A DNA stretch of 64,000 nt from Bolinopsis microptera (lineage: Eukaryota; Ctenophora; Tentaculata; Lobata; Bolinopsidae), in NCBI RefSeq assembly GCF_026151205.1, contig NC_087080.1, forward strand, positions 15,261,337-15,325,336. Direction: 5' to 3'. This document shows, in pieces, positions 23,235 to 36,389 of the stretch. Within the stretch, counting starts at the first letter, position 1. Each line of letters opens with the position of its first letter. Below the pieces are notes generated by a model. That model saw nothing but the letters and a program-made list of their open reading frames with translations. It did not search any database and was not told the origin of the DNA. The position numbers and the translations under genes were made by a program.

Positions 23235-23985
23235 CAATGTGACATATTCTCACGTAACATCGTGCTCGCGATGTGACATATTCTCACGTAACATCGTGCT
23301 CGCAATGTGACATATTCTCACGTATAGTAACATCGTGCTCGCGATGTGACATATTCTCACGTAACATCGTGCTCGCAATGTGACATATTCTCACGTAACA
23401 TCGTGCTCGCAATGTGACATATTCTCACGTATAGTAACATCGTGCTCGCGATGTGACATATTCTCACGTAACATCGTGCTCGCAATGTGACATATTCTCA
23501 CGTAACATCGTGCTCGCAACAATGTGACATATTCTCACGTAACATCGTGCTCGCAACAATGTGACATATTCTCACGTATAGTAACATCGTGCTCGCAACA
23601 ATGTGACATATTCTCACGTATAGTAACATCGTGCTCGCAACAATGTGACATATTCTCACGTATAGTAACATCGTGCTCGCAACAATGTGACATATTCTCA
23701 CGTATAGTAACATCGTGCTCGCAACAATGTGACATATTCTCACGTAACATCGTGCTCGCAACAATGTGACATATTCTCACGTAACATCGTGCTCGCAACA
23801 ATGTGACATATTCTCACGTATAGTAACATCGTGCTCGCAACAATGTGACATATTCTCACGTAACATCGTGCTCGCAATGTGACATATTCTCACGTAACAT
23901 CGTGCTCGCAATGTGACATATTCTCACGTAACATCGTACTCGCAATGTGACATATTCTCACGTATAGTAACATCGTGCTCGCGAG
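23235..23985. repeat. 34 bp minisatellite with two indel variants, about 20 copies
   Basis: The unit is AATGTGACATATTCTCACGT plus AACATCGTGCTCGC. It has two independent insertions: +4 (CGTATAGTAAC) and +3 (GCAACAATG). Units with both, one or neither insertion are arranged in blocks. The ~88-codon frames here come from the repeat (units of 34, 37, 38 and 41 bp) and are not genes. Confidence 0.95.
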
Positions 23986-25189
23986 TTTATCGGATCGTTT
24001 TCATTATCTGAATTCATGAGATTGAACGTGGTTAATGGCTTCAAAAGTACTGTATTTTTAATCCTGATAAATAATTTATTTAACGTTGCCATCAGTTGAA
24101 AAGAAACTCGTGGTGATTGGAAAAAATCATATAAAATTGCAAAGCATTTTCTATGATAGCTTACAATTGGTGCTCTTCAATTGATGGACGGTAACTCTTT
24201 TTTCCATAATGAACCACTTTCATCTGTGGATATTTGATAAATATCCGTGACATCAAAGGAAAAAGTAAAACCGGTATTAATTAACCGGGCGAAAAGCTAG
24301 CAGATTGAATAAATAATTACTGTAATGATAGTGTCATAATCGTAACTCCTAAAGATTTGCTCTCATACTCCAGTAGAACTGCTAATTGGCACTAACCCTC
24401 CCTCCAATCAGGCCATATGTAGCTGTCACAAATTTAAACTTTGAAAGTAGTAATTTTGTTCAAATTGCCGTGATCGGAACACGTCCGCTTTCCGCGTTTC
24501 CGTTCCCGGTTTTGTGTTGCTACCACCTTGAGTATCAGCACATTATAGCACACCCGAGTGATGTCATAACTAGACCACGCGTCAAAGTTTTCATTCTGCG
24601 TAATTAACAACAATCACATATTAATAAATTGATCTCACTAACTTGGTATTTGGGTTTGGTATAAGTATGGACGCTATTTTTCTCACCGATCTATGGGTTA
24701 TAAGTCTGTGCAGGATAATCCCGCCATACGAGCAGTTGGAATGGTTATAAAATCGTGTGAGAATCAGTTGAAATTTTCATCCGTAATTCTCATAATCTTA
24801 GAAACATGCATCAGTTGCCATACATCAATTGTGAATATGATGAAGCTATAATAATTTTTTTTTTAAGATAGACTCGTTACATGACATTTAAACCGTCACG
24901 CTCGCATATTGCTTACTGCTGATGACGATCTGCTGGTGAACTTGTTTAGCTTGACTACTTTGACATTACTTTCAAACGAATTTGTGCTGTCAATCCGGCA
25001 ATTTTTCTAGATTCAGTCTGTTTTAATGGCTGTTTTACTGGTCTTGATTTTTTAACGCCATGTTGCTCGTACAATGAGCAATCTGGGTCAGCTTCTAGTT
25101 TTTACACTCAACTAATGATTTAAAAGCTCTGCTCACACCTCTCTGACCCGCAATATCCTTAGCACGCTCCAACTCAATAGCTCTGTATA

Positions 25190-25256
25190 CGCAGTTACCA
25201 GATAGTTACCAGATACAGTTACCAGATAGGTAGTCATGTCATGACGGAGTAACCAG
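25190..25256. repeat. short GTTACCAGATA repeats abutting a candidate exon
   Basis: GTTACCAGATA-type words occur three times and a related GTAACCAGATG forms the border of the ATG at 25257, so the possible acceptor AACCAG|ATG appears to be a repeat unit. Confidence 0.6.
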
Positions 25257-25373
25257 ATGAGGTCAGCCACCAGCTCCAAACAGAATGTAGTAGGGGGATT
25301 TGGTAGACCCTTTTGTGGGTATGTCGTTCCGGACACCAAGGCTCAGATGCTGATCGTCACGGACGTCACCGAG
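25257..25373 (+). CDS. candidate first exon, function unknown
   Basis: The ATG opens a 39-codon frame (MRSATSSKQNVVGGFGRPFC ... IVTDVTE) ending at GAG|GTAACA in phase 0. An in-frame TGA is 15 nt upstream, so ATG 25257 is the only start. The residue choice looks protein-like. It could be a first exon for the K+ channel, whose T1 exon has an acceptor directly at its ATG in phase 0. The distance (11 kb) leaves this unproven. Confidence 0.35.
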
Positions 25374-27035
25374 GTAACATATCAATCACGTGGTCTCGTA
25401 CAACCGGATTTTAGTTTTACATTATACTATTATATAACTTCAGATAACCTCACATTTCACTGCATCTCATGAACATTATAGCATTACCATAACATCATCA
25501 TGCCACTGCCATAACATCACCATGCCACTATCATAATAATTAAACCGTGGTATAACATGATGATAATATTTTGTAACACTTATAATATATAGGCAACAAT
25601 ATGGTTGATGATGAATCATGATGTTTGCTACTCAAGTACAATAACACAATGTTAGCTGAATGTATCACTGTAACACTGCATGTTACAGTGTTACAGTGAT
25701 ATCACTGTAACACTGTTAGGAAGAGTGCAAATGAGTACTGCAGCAGAAGGATAGAGAAATAATTATTTCGCTTTGCTGGAATATAGTTATAATTTGAGGA
25801 ATAAAGAAAGAAAAATAATAAATTAAAATTCATTAGACGCACAATTGCACTAATCGATCAGCTTAAGCTGCAGAGGAACAAACCAAACTGTAGACTTAAT
25901 CTCTCTCAATTTAGATTGCCGCTTTAACAGGGTAGTTCATTTTAACTAAAATCCAGGTCGACTTTAGAGCCAGTGTCCGTGTTTGACAGGTCCGTGTGGG
26001 TTCTTTGTTAGATCGAGCAGTGCTATACCTTTCAGTGTAATGATAAGAGATTTTAGTGCAATCTAAGGTCTGATCAGTGCTTTTTGAGATGTCGCGACGT
26101 AAAATGCAGGGTTTGCGTTTAAATCACGTAAGAAATCTATACTAAATGATCATTTTTTTGAACATTTAAAATATAATTTGGAACATTACAGTAACGTTAT
26201 TCAAATCTCAAACAGAAAAATGTAATATTATTGACTTAGCTTCAGGAGCCTGTTTGACACCAATAACATATTTCTGTTTACAAGTCATTCTTTAGTGAAT
26301 CATTTGCATCGTAAAACGTTAAAGTTCAAGTTTTACATTGTATCTTCCCACACCCAAGCAGACTTACCAACGATTAGAAGTAAGAGGTGACAAACATGCT
26401 AAAGATCAACTCTTCCATCCGTAAAGTCGACCAACATTTTGGTATAGAGGCGACAACCGTGCGAGACATCAGCAAGATCGAAAAAAACCTCTATAGAAAC
26501 CATATAACATTCAGATTTCAGACCCCCCTGTACTTCAGTCTTGAAACCTTCATTGAGACGTCCAGTAACAGACAACTGGGATCAAGCCACTTACACCTGG
26601 TTCAAGTCTAAACGCGAGAAAGTTGGAGTATTCATCAAGATTCTTGGTAATGTCGCAAAAGAAGATTACATAAGAAACTTTTGGGGAGTATCACATGTTA
26701 GTTATCTCAATAATAGAGGGATAGTCTACCAGTCTACATTTAGTACAATTACATTGTTATAAACTGATTTAACTGAGGAATCGTAACTACTTAACATTTA
26801 CTGTAAGCAATTCGCACACAATGACGATGGAAACAACCAACCAGCGCGTGAACCCACCATTATTCAACGTGAAGAGTGAAGAGTCTAATCAATTAACCCT
26901 ATTAGATTGCTGCCGATATCCATTACACAGCTGTTACATAGCTGTTACATACCTGTTGCATCCATGTTACATAACCGCCGGTATCAGTTTTAACAGCGCG
27001 GCTCAGACCACTGCACATAAAAGGCAGTGTGGACC

Positions 27036-27112
27036 GTGTGGTGCAGCTCTGTGCCACTTGTGCCATTCTGTACTACTCTGTGCCACTTGTGCCATTCTGT
27101 ACTACTCTGTGT
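27036..27112. repeat. 31 bp direct repeat
   Basis: TGTGCCACTTGTGCCATTCT plus GTACTACTCTG is repeated in tandem with minor change. It creates Cys-rich frames on the + strand that should not be read as a protein domain. Confidence 0.85.
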
Positions 27113-27907
27113 CACTTGATCCTCCGGTGTTGTGGTTTTGTCCAACCAGCTTGCTTTTACCATAGGATAATCGGCTCTGTGAGCTGGGAAACATTCTGTA
27201 AGAATGTTCTTTGGAGGAATTACTGTTGGTTTCTCGACAGGACAAGACTCAATATCTTCCAATTGACGCTTTAAGGCACTAGACTAAAAGCAGAGACTTT
27301 GTAGCTCGTCCTTTAATCACAGCCAAGATCATTTTATGAGAATGCTCATTGGCCTTTTCATTCCTCAAACGTGAGCTATTACGTTATTACTGGGTTATTA
27401 ACAAATCTTTCTGGTTAATAATGATTCAGTTGCAAGGTTGTTTTTCCCCGAATTTTCTTCTTTTTGATACTTTACTTTTGCATAAATTTTATCTTACTTT
27501 GCTTTAGCCTTGATCCCCCGATTTTGCAGATGTGACAGCTTTCTCGAATGTTGAATACAATATCTAAATCCTAAACTAGCTTGATAGTTTAGACAGTAGA
27601 GACTTACCATTTGATCACGTGATAATAGATCTGCTACCATCCCGCCTTTGATTTCGTGTTAATGCCATGGGAACCACTCCTCGTAACTAATGCTGCTGAT
27701 AACACAAGTAGTGAGCATAGAAATCCAACTATTGTTACTAACGCAACAGTGGTTAGGACTGAGAGTGTGTTGCCTAGTGACTGAGAGTGTGTTGCCTAGT
27801 GACTGAGTTACACCATCAGGGAACAGATCAGGGTGGTACAGACTCAGATCACCAGTGGAGAACAGTGGAGAAGCTCAGTTATATCTTAGTTAGGGTTGTT
27901 AGTTTGA

Positions 27908-28148
<241 letters not shown>

Positions 28149-28735
28149 TAATGGCTTGGTGGGAGAGAGGATAATGGATTTAGGTGCATTTCACTGAATG
28201 TCTATGTGTAATTTTGGTGTTTTTGCTGAGAGGAGGTATGTAATAAGGTGAGTAAGGGGTAAGGACAGGTGTTTTGTACATAAATTATATGAAAATGGAC
28301 ATAACTCGACTTTTAAGTGGTGTTCTGATTTACATGTATTACCTGGAGATCCCTGATGGCTAACTAAACTCGAATAAGAGAGGGGAGGTGAATTTCTATG
28401 TGCCAAATTTGAGATATCACTTCAAACACATGAAAATAGTTCTATCGGGCAGGAGTCGTGTTACCGTGAACTTTAAACACTTTGATGGATTTCAACTGTT
28501 TAAATTAGTATCAGAAATGATTGGATGTTGGATAATGAACATGACTAACAAAATGTATTCTCCGAGAGGTCCTCTTTCTTTCTATTATCAAGGCACTGCC
28601 ATAAAGTGTTGATCACCAATAATCGCCTAATCGGCTCCGGTTTGCGCGGTTGGATTATCCGCACTTATGTCTTATCTGTGATTTTATCTGTGATGTTATG
28701 AATTATGCACAAATCGTGAAAAACATTCTGCAGCA

Positions 28736-28882
28736 CTCTTGGTGTACAATGTACTTGGTGTACAATGTACTTGGTGTACAATGTACTTGGTGTACAATGT
28801 ACAATGTACAATTTACAATGTACAATGTACAATGTACAATGTGCAATGTACAATATACAATGTACAATGTACAATGTATAAC
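28736..28882. repeat. GTACAATGTAC short-period array
   Basis: It begins as a 15-16 bp unit (TGTACAATGTACTTGG) and changes into a roughly 8 bp period (TGTACAA). The unit is near self-complementary, so long hairpins are possible. Confidence 0.9.
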
Positions 28883-30854
28883 ATGTCCTTCTTTATCTCG
28901 GGCAGGGGGAGGGGCGTTAGTAAGGGTAGTGGCACTTTTCCATTATATTGGTCAATCTACTGGAGCCAGAAAGTCGGATAATAGTGAATAGTCTACACTC
29001 AAGGGACAATTTGTGAGGAAGAAGCGAAATTTAACAAATTTATTGGTTAGTGCAAAGAAGTTAGGTCAAGCATTTTAGAAGCGATGTAAACTTTTGACAT
29101 GCAACCTACAGGTTTGCTGGTGTTTCAAGATTTCATTGAAATTTCAATAAATGATTTATTCATATTATAAAGGATCTGGCATCTGTAGTCAAGAGAAAGA
29201 GAGCTGTACACCAATCAAATTTTGTGAAGGGTGCTCGGTTATGAAAATTTATCAAAATTAAGAAAACATTAGTTTCCGAAGTTCTACCAAACCAGTCGCT
29301 CGGAAAATAACGGAAAATAATAAGACTGAAATAGCTGAGCTCTCACCACAGAATCGACATTGTAATATAAGAATATTTCTTTCATACTTACAAGAAGACG
29401 GTGAGCCATTTTGTATCAAATGATTCGTTCCAACCGCAAAGTGCGATTATTACTTGAGAAAATTCCACACTTCTTTAGTCTTGTTTCAAGGAAGCCCTCC
29501 CTTGTTCTCTTCGAAAACTTGCAATGAGACCGATATATATTAACATTTCAGGCGATTTTCCATCGCAGAATAAATTATGACGGAGTGTTTTCTTCTTCGA
29601 GTTTTAACTGTCGCGTCAACAATCATCCCGATATCGCAGCCATTTTGGCATTTAAAAGTGTCAAATTGTGTCGGGAGTAAAATTTTTTACTGTTAGTCTT
29701 GCCGAGCCACGAGGAGTGCGGTCTTTTTGGAAAATTTGTTAAACGTAAAATTTTAAACATATCGAAAGACAGATTACCCCATGCCCATTGATAATCGACA
29801 TCTAATTGTAGTGAATCATGTCGAAAAGTTGAGATTCTGCAAGAAAGTTTCTTGTTTATGAACGATAAAATTTCCTTTGTTGCTTTTAGTTTTACTTGCA
29901 AACACGTGTAATTTACCCAATTTCTCAGTTTGAGGCACGTGAAGTGTAACTATATAATCACTGTCCACATGATCAGATAAAATAGGAATCCTGGATAAAT
30001 CTCACATTACCGTGCTCTTTACATCTTTGCAGCTGAACAAAACCGTGAACGTATTGAGTCTAGCTCGCAGAAAAGTTACCAGAGTTACCAGACAAGTTAC
30101 CAGGGTTACCAGACAAGTTACCAGACTTTGTCACTTAGCATCAGTTGTCAGGTTCCTCCTCCTCTGTGAGGATCCGAAGCTTTCTAAACGCTTTCCAGCT
30201 AATTTCGTGTGTGTGTGTGTGTATATGTGAGGGTGTAACCGATGATTTGCGATTAGTGTCGCCGAGTTTGACTCGGTACTTTTATCTTTTTATAGACTAG
30301 ACAGGAAGGGCTCTAAATCTGCTTATGTGGTGCATCTTCATCATTATCCGCCTCCAAGTTTGAGATATAGCTGCATTCATAAGAATCATTAGATATTGAT
30401 CGAAAAATGTAATAATAATGTCTGATAATGAGCGGTAATGATGATGGAGATGAAAGTGAGGGGGCTTGTCTCGCCAGCGATCCTTATATGGGCTTATGAG
30501 AGTACAATAACATTATATCAGGCTTACATCTACACTTGTACCAGGGCATATTGTGCTACAACCGGGGTACTAAAGTACTAGTGCTGCTGCAATCTGCATG
30601 CTTATATGTCTCTTTATTATATACACCTCACACTGTCCCTCTATGCTTGTCCTAGACGGCATATCTAGTATTTATCGTACTTTTAATGGTGACAGAAGTT
30701 TGGTAAGTTTAGTGCTCCTTGGTGCAGCTAGTCGTTACCTGCAGTTGAACTTTCGGCAAATAAACCTTTTATCAATTAGGAATTTTATAGCCAGTTGTTA
30801 GTTATTATTACTGCATTTTATTCTTTTATCAATTTATGATTCTAGACGGTACCC

Positions 30855-31290
30855 CAGTGATGCACGCCGGTTCATTTTTCGCCAACCGGCGGCGGCGTGC
30901 CCAAAATGGCCCGGCGTGGCGGCGTTCGGCGGCGTGGAACATAATTTTGTCAAAATTTAGGTTTGAATTTCCAGGCCCACAAAAATTGTGGCGTACTTGC
31001 GATCATGAAATAATGATGTAATAAGTGTGGTTTTTACAGCATTTATGGCGAAAACGTGGCTGAATGTGATGATGAACGTAACGAAGTGGCCTCATAGCAG
31101 CGAGTAGCCCCATAAAATACGACATCCACCCGCTGAACTACAATTATCAATGCTACCATCAGAAAACTCTAGTTTGCCCGGCTGCGCGTGCCCTAAAATT
31201 ATATTTTTCTAAATTGCAATCGTCCAAAAAAATTTGCCTTGAAATTTTTTTTAATTTTCACGCGGCGTCCGGCGGCGGCGTGCATCACTG
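30855..31290. mobile_element. hAT-type MITE with 8 bp target duplication
   Basis: Terminal inverted repeats begin CAGTGATGCACGCCG at both ends and are flanked by the direct 8 bp repeat CGGTACCC (30847-30854 and 31291-31298). An 8 bp target duplication with CAG-starting ends is the signature of the hAT superfamily. At about 436 bp with no transposase frame it is non-autonomous. The interior is GGCGGC-rich and stands out from the AT-rich surroundings. Confidence 0.85.
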
Positions 31291-34066
31291 CGGTACCCAT
31301 AGTTGATAAGAAATGAGCAGCTATATTTTGATATCGAATCAGCCGTGTAAGTGAAGATTATTTAACATAAATCTGCACATCTATACCAAAGTACCTCCTC
31401 GCCATAGATCCACATTATGAGAAATCTGAATATTCTGATTGCTAGAGCGGAGTATTATTTAATAAAACGCCTGAATAGCACACGAGCCTGCATACAAGGA
31501 CGGCCCCCTAGGGTTAGATTAATGCATCATGCATGACCCCATGCCTCTGTTATATTTTACTAGAACAACTCCTGGTCGTAGAGCTGGCATCAGAATGAAT
31601 TGATTAATGATTATACATGGAGGACGGAGGTGTCATGGAGGACCTAACTACCAACTGTTTACCGGTGTGGTTGCTGGTGTTCAACAAATCACAAGTTCTA
31701 ATATTTGAAAGTTAGGAAAGATTGTTGTGTGGGTATTACTAATAGTTGCCATTAGCTCAATTACATTGACGTCATCCTGACATCTGACGTCTGACGTCAC
31801 GTCAGTTAGTGTTTCCCATTTGGTTTCAATTTGACTGCCTTAAGCTGCCTTGTGAATCGTCAGCTATTTTGTAATCCGGTTGATCAGTATACGTACAATT
31901 CGTCAGGCCGAAATTTGGAATCTTGTCATAGATCGACAAATTTACACTCAGTGTTTTAATAGGTCCCTGAACGATGGGTGAATTTAAAGGTTTTGTTATA
32001 AAGATGAGCATACTATTAGGCTAAACATAATAATATTACAATTTTCTCGACTGACTGACAATGTTTCTTCTTTTTCCCCATTTAGAATACAAAGATTAGT
32101 ACATTTTAGCTTATGATTAATATTATATTTTTACCTATAGTTTACTTAGATTAGGTTTACGTAAAACATTTTTGTTGCTTCTCACATCTTTACATCGCAT
32201 CGATAGGGACTGAACATATAATATGAATTAAAAATAGTCAGTGCCAGTCGATGAGTTAAACTCATTGAGTTTACACGATGTTTATACTTTATAACCGTGT
32301 AATTGTCAGGGACTATGGCTTAATCTATCATATTCCTAAAGTCAGGGATTTTAAAACGCATTAAACTAAGAACCTTGAATTAACACTTCAATGTGTTGCG
32401 GAAGTTTTAGAGTGATTCTTTACGTAGGTCATGACTCACTAGTCACTAGTTTCTGCCAAGAAATGGTAAGCATTATAAACTGTGGGAGTTTATTGCCTAC
32501 CGTTTTTTATCTGCACCAGAGGAAGAGTCGCCAGTTAACCCCTATGATCATGTTCAAGTGTCTCAATTTTTTTCCAGGGATATAGCACAGTTCACGAAAG
32601 AAATTTAGCTACATGGTTAATTTTAAGGTAACAATTTTCGGTCATTTGTCTAGGAGTAGATCGTTGATAACGAAATGAGTGACCAATTACGACAGAATAC
32701 TGAAATATGATGAGGTGGTGAGGTTGCCAATGAACTATCGGTGGAGCGATCAGAAATGACTGTTGAGTAACCCTAGACCGCCATTAGCTTTCCTCATTAT
32801 TCAGAGATGATAAGATAGGGGTATAGAGAGGAACAGTACTACTACTAGTTCTGGTCTGATTTCAATTCCGTTATTTGTTTGACTCTGACCCTCCCTGAAT
32901 TCGTTCCATGTAAGTATAATTTAAAATACTCCACGTCGTGATCGAAAGACAGAAGACGAATAATAGTTTAACGTCTTAAGAGCCAGAAGCGATGCATGCC
33001 AGAGGATTTCTTACAGTGTAACAGTATAACATTCCGCCCTGTCGATAATTAAGCGAAGAAGGCAATAAATTGAAGACGTGAAGGAGTGTTATTATGTAGC
33101 CGATGTCAGCTTGAATGGTACTCATTTTTAAATCAGGCAATATTTACAGCGTTATTACAAGCGAATATTAGCGTGGCGATTGCTTTAATTATCATCGGGC
33201 TATAATAATGTACTTTGATACATCGCTCAATTTACCTTTGTATCGATAATTGCAGATCACAATATTATTTGTATTTTCGTGTCTCCAGCGTTGTTATCAC
33301 TTACTCACAAAATTCAAAGTGTCTGGATCAAAGTGTCTGGATCCGAGTCTATTTAATTACCTGCACATAGTGTCATGTCATGAGTACTCAGTACATAGTA
33401 TCGATAGTATTGAGCTTATGGGCTAGTAAGTTTAACTAGGCTTGCACCCTGAGTCCTATAGCCCTCAGGTGAAGACTTTTGCGGTTTTCATCACAGTTTG
33501 GTGATTTTCCAATTGTAAGCTATTTTGTTATGGGTTTTATAATTGTGCGAATATATTTAGTATCACGATTTATGCTTTTTATTTTTTGCCCTTTGATTAA
33601 GTTCGAAACGCAGAGTTTAAGAATAAAGCTATAGAACTTAGAAGAGTATTTCTGTAAAAACTTCACGGTTTGACGTCTGAAAGTAACATCTAAATTGTAA
33701 AGCTGGAGAGTCATACTCACTTGCCAATTCACAGGAGTATCTCACAAGAAGACAATTTATAAGCTTTTAAACTTTTATAGCGATAACCGTCCACTGAAAA
33801 CATAAATCAGAGAGCGAACAGTTTTCTTACCCAAAAGGAGAGAGAGGAGCCATAGTCTAGCGATGCTAGAATGGTGTCAAACAGCAACGGACCAACGCAA
33901 ATTGCAGCAGCCGTGATCAGATGTTCACAGCAAATTACCCCTCAAGTTGCCTGGACGATGCCTCTCCAAGATGAGGTCTAGTACTTGTGCATGCCAGTAT
34001 CTGCTTTATAACTTAACTTTAGAATATACTTTATAACCACAGTAACAGACTTTTACACCCATGTTG

Positions 34067-34182
34067 TAGTATTACTGTGACAACTAACAATTATTACTGT
34101 AACAACTAACAATTATTACTGTAACAACTAACAATTATTACTGTAACAACTAACAATTATTACTGTAACAACTAACAATTAG
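34067..34182. repeat. 22 bp minisatellite, 5 copies
   Basis: The unit AACAATTATTACTGTAACAA plus CT is repeated with almost no divergence. Confidence 0.9.
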
Positions 34183-35048
34183 TCTCTTATTGGACTAATT
34201 TAAAGTATATTATTTCGTTCCAAAGACATCTTCACCGGCCACTAACTATCGAGGAGACCATTAACGGATCAGAAACAAACTATAGTAAGAAATGTTTGTA
34301 GATAAAAGTGACTACTGAAACTGAAAAGGATCAATGCTGAACTAGACGTCTTAAAAGGTGGAAGAATCCTTTAAAGACTGAAAGAGTGTCGGTTGTGAGA
34401 CCTTTCGTCCGGAAACGACAGAGGGATCTGTTATAGATTCAATCGAGTTTGTATCATACTGATCACTAACTGATCTTCTAGAACTTTTCATGGGACATCA
34501 AAGTCTTCTAAACAATTTTCAAAGTATCAGCTCCTGGCTCCTGTTCATTGCTCAATTTCCTGAAACCGGAGCTGAGTTAAAAGCAGTCATGAGCTATGCA
34601 GTACCGGGGTTTTGGACCGAATAAAATTGTTTGTCTTCTGAGACGTTCAAGTATTTCGTAATGTCGTTTAAATCATACTATTTTTACAGAATAACCTCAG
34701 TTGTACGCGTTGAGGTACGTTTAAATAGCTGCGATTATAATATGTAATCGGCATATTCCATAGCCAGACTTCGCTAGATGTTGGTCAAACTGATCAACCA
34801 TAATTCTGGCAGGCTGCAGTATTTTATGATGAAATTAAAAATGTCCTCTTCCCATTTATAACTTTATCTCTCTGTCAGTAATCCATGGATTCTGGATGAT
34901 GTGCGTAATTTAACTTATCTCCCCACCATCCTTCCACCCTGCTCTTTTACCGTATTTCCCCTCCATCCTATCAACTTCCAACTTTTCAGTCGATTCCTAC
35001 TCCTAATCTGTCTTCCGCTCATTACCTTCCTCGTTGCTGGCCCCTTCT

Positions 35049-35051
<3 letters not shown>

Positions 35052-35103
<52 letters not shown>
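35052..35103. repeat. (CT)n microsatellite
   Basis: About 26 CT dinucleotides. The frames through it are low-complexity artefacts. Confidence 0.98.
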
Positions 35104-35104
<1 letters not shown>

Positions 35105-36389
35105 TATTTATACTGCTTCAATCTTCTCTGTATATTCTTCAGTAGTGTTAACCCAGCCAACGACTCTTTTGGTTAAAAGCGTTATTAATTTGACTGATCA
35201 GAGAATTACTGAATAGTAATTACTGAACAGTAATTACAGTATAACGCTGTAACCACCGCTGTGAATTTTTAAATTTAGATTTAAGGATAATCCAAATCTA
35301 TCCGATACACTTGCTAAGGTGGGGTTTAACTTAAAATTGCTCTGTCCGCAGGTAGGACTATATTTAGGACTTATAATTGGGTAGATTTAAGGGGCACAGC
35401 TTGTACATTGATTTGGATCGATCAGGCGGGCAGCTTCATGAATTAATCCATCAAAATATGAATATAGCATTTAACTGGCTACACTCAGGCCACTGCCGTT
35501 TGAAATTATAAAGGATCTCCCCCCCCCCCCCCCCTACCCAGTGATATCTTAGCCCCGGTTATAATTGTAAGTGGAGCCTGGTATCACTAAGATACCGTGT
35601 GTATCATTACTATCTCGTTGACAATTTAGATGCCATCTTTAGTAGCCTCTTTTACAGCTATTATGATCGGGCTATAATGATTTGGCAACCTAAGTACTGA
35701 TATGTATTATTGTATAAATTTGTATTGGTCCCGTTTGATGCGACAAGGAAAAATGCTCTTATCAGGAAAGGATACCAATCCGGATTTTACATAAGTACTG
35801 ATACTTGGAATTACTTCATTTAATTGATCATAATATTAAATCATGATGGGTTCCAGATTAGTGTATGATTAGTTTATGATAATTAATAGGGCAATTAAAC
35901 ATTTTATTCGGGTCAAGAATAAGTATTTGTTAATTGATAAGTATTTGTTTTGTGATCAGTTTAACTTTAAGCGGTCTTAATGGGGAAATTATTTTCTACG
36001 AAAAATTTTCTTCGGGTAAAACATGGCGCGTCAGATTGTCCACATTTGGTTAGTTGATAATTCAATTCTTCTGTTGTTATTTTATTTTATGGTCAGAGGA
36101 GTAACATTTCATCACCGGATAACGTTTCCTGATGAAGAATACTCAGTCGACCTAATTGTTGTAATACCCTTTAATCTGCTCCTCCCAGTTTCTTCACTCA
36201 TCTTTACCATGTTTACTGTATTAAATAACTCTGCTAACACCGTGTATTAGACATTAGTTACAAACTTAATGTCTGTGAATAGCAATATAAATTTCACGAT
36301 TATTGGGTCTCAAAACCCCTTTAAAATTTAAACCTGTTTTTAAGAACCTCGTGCCGAGTTCAAATTTTTATCCCGTTTAAAACTTTCAG

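Larger units (their letters stand above)
17957..25256. other. mostly non-coding interval with minisatellites
   Basis: It contains one candidate first exon (19077-19148), a poly-C run (20916-20951), an unassigned 179-codon minus-strand frame (21046-21585), a 20 bp minisatellite (21908-22135) and a 34 bp minisatellite (23235-23985). A good donor (GCAAG|GTAAGT) at about 18232 has stops in all upstream frames and was not called as an exon. Confidence 0.4.

Noticed and set aside
23498-23801. 88- and 81-codon frames in the 34 bp minisatellite, resembling a repeat protein
   Set aside because: The mirror-image frames on both strands and the period follow the DNA repeat. No gene context.
26821-27165. 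114-codon ATG frame MTMETTNQRVNPPLFNV… with Cys-rich C-terminal part
   Set aside because: The Cys-rich part is made by short tandem DNA repeats. Start context and splice signals are not convincing.
30012-30230. Open frame after a good acceptor at about 30032 with KVTRVTRQVTR repeats
   Set aside because: The peptide repeat is the GTTACCAGA DNA repeat and runs into a (GT)n tract; no donor fits.
33871-33982. Short ATG frame MVSNSNGPTQIAAAV… ending near GATGAG|GTCTAG
   Set aside because: Donor is weak, the frame is only ~37 codons and the acceptor is poor. Kept only as a possibility for a K+ channel 5' exon.
36023-36250. 75-codon ATG frame with hydrophobic stretches just upstream of the K+ channel
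   Set aside because: Does not match any channel segment, and no donor was found that links it to the T1 exon.
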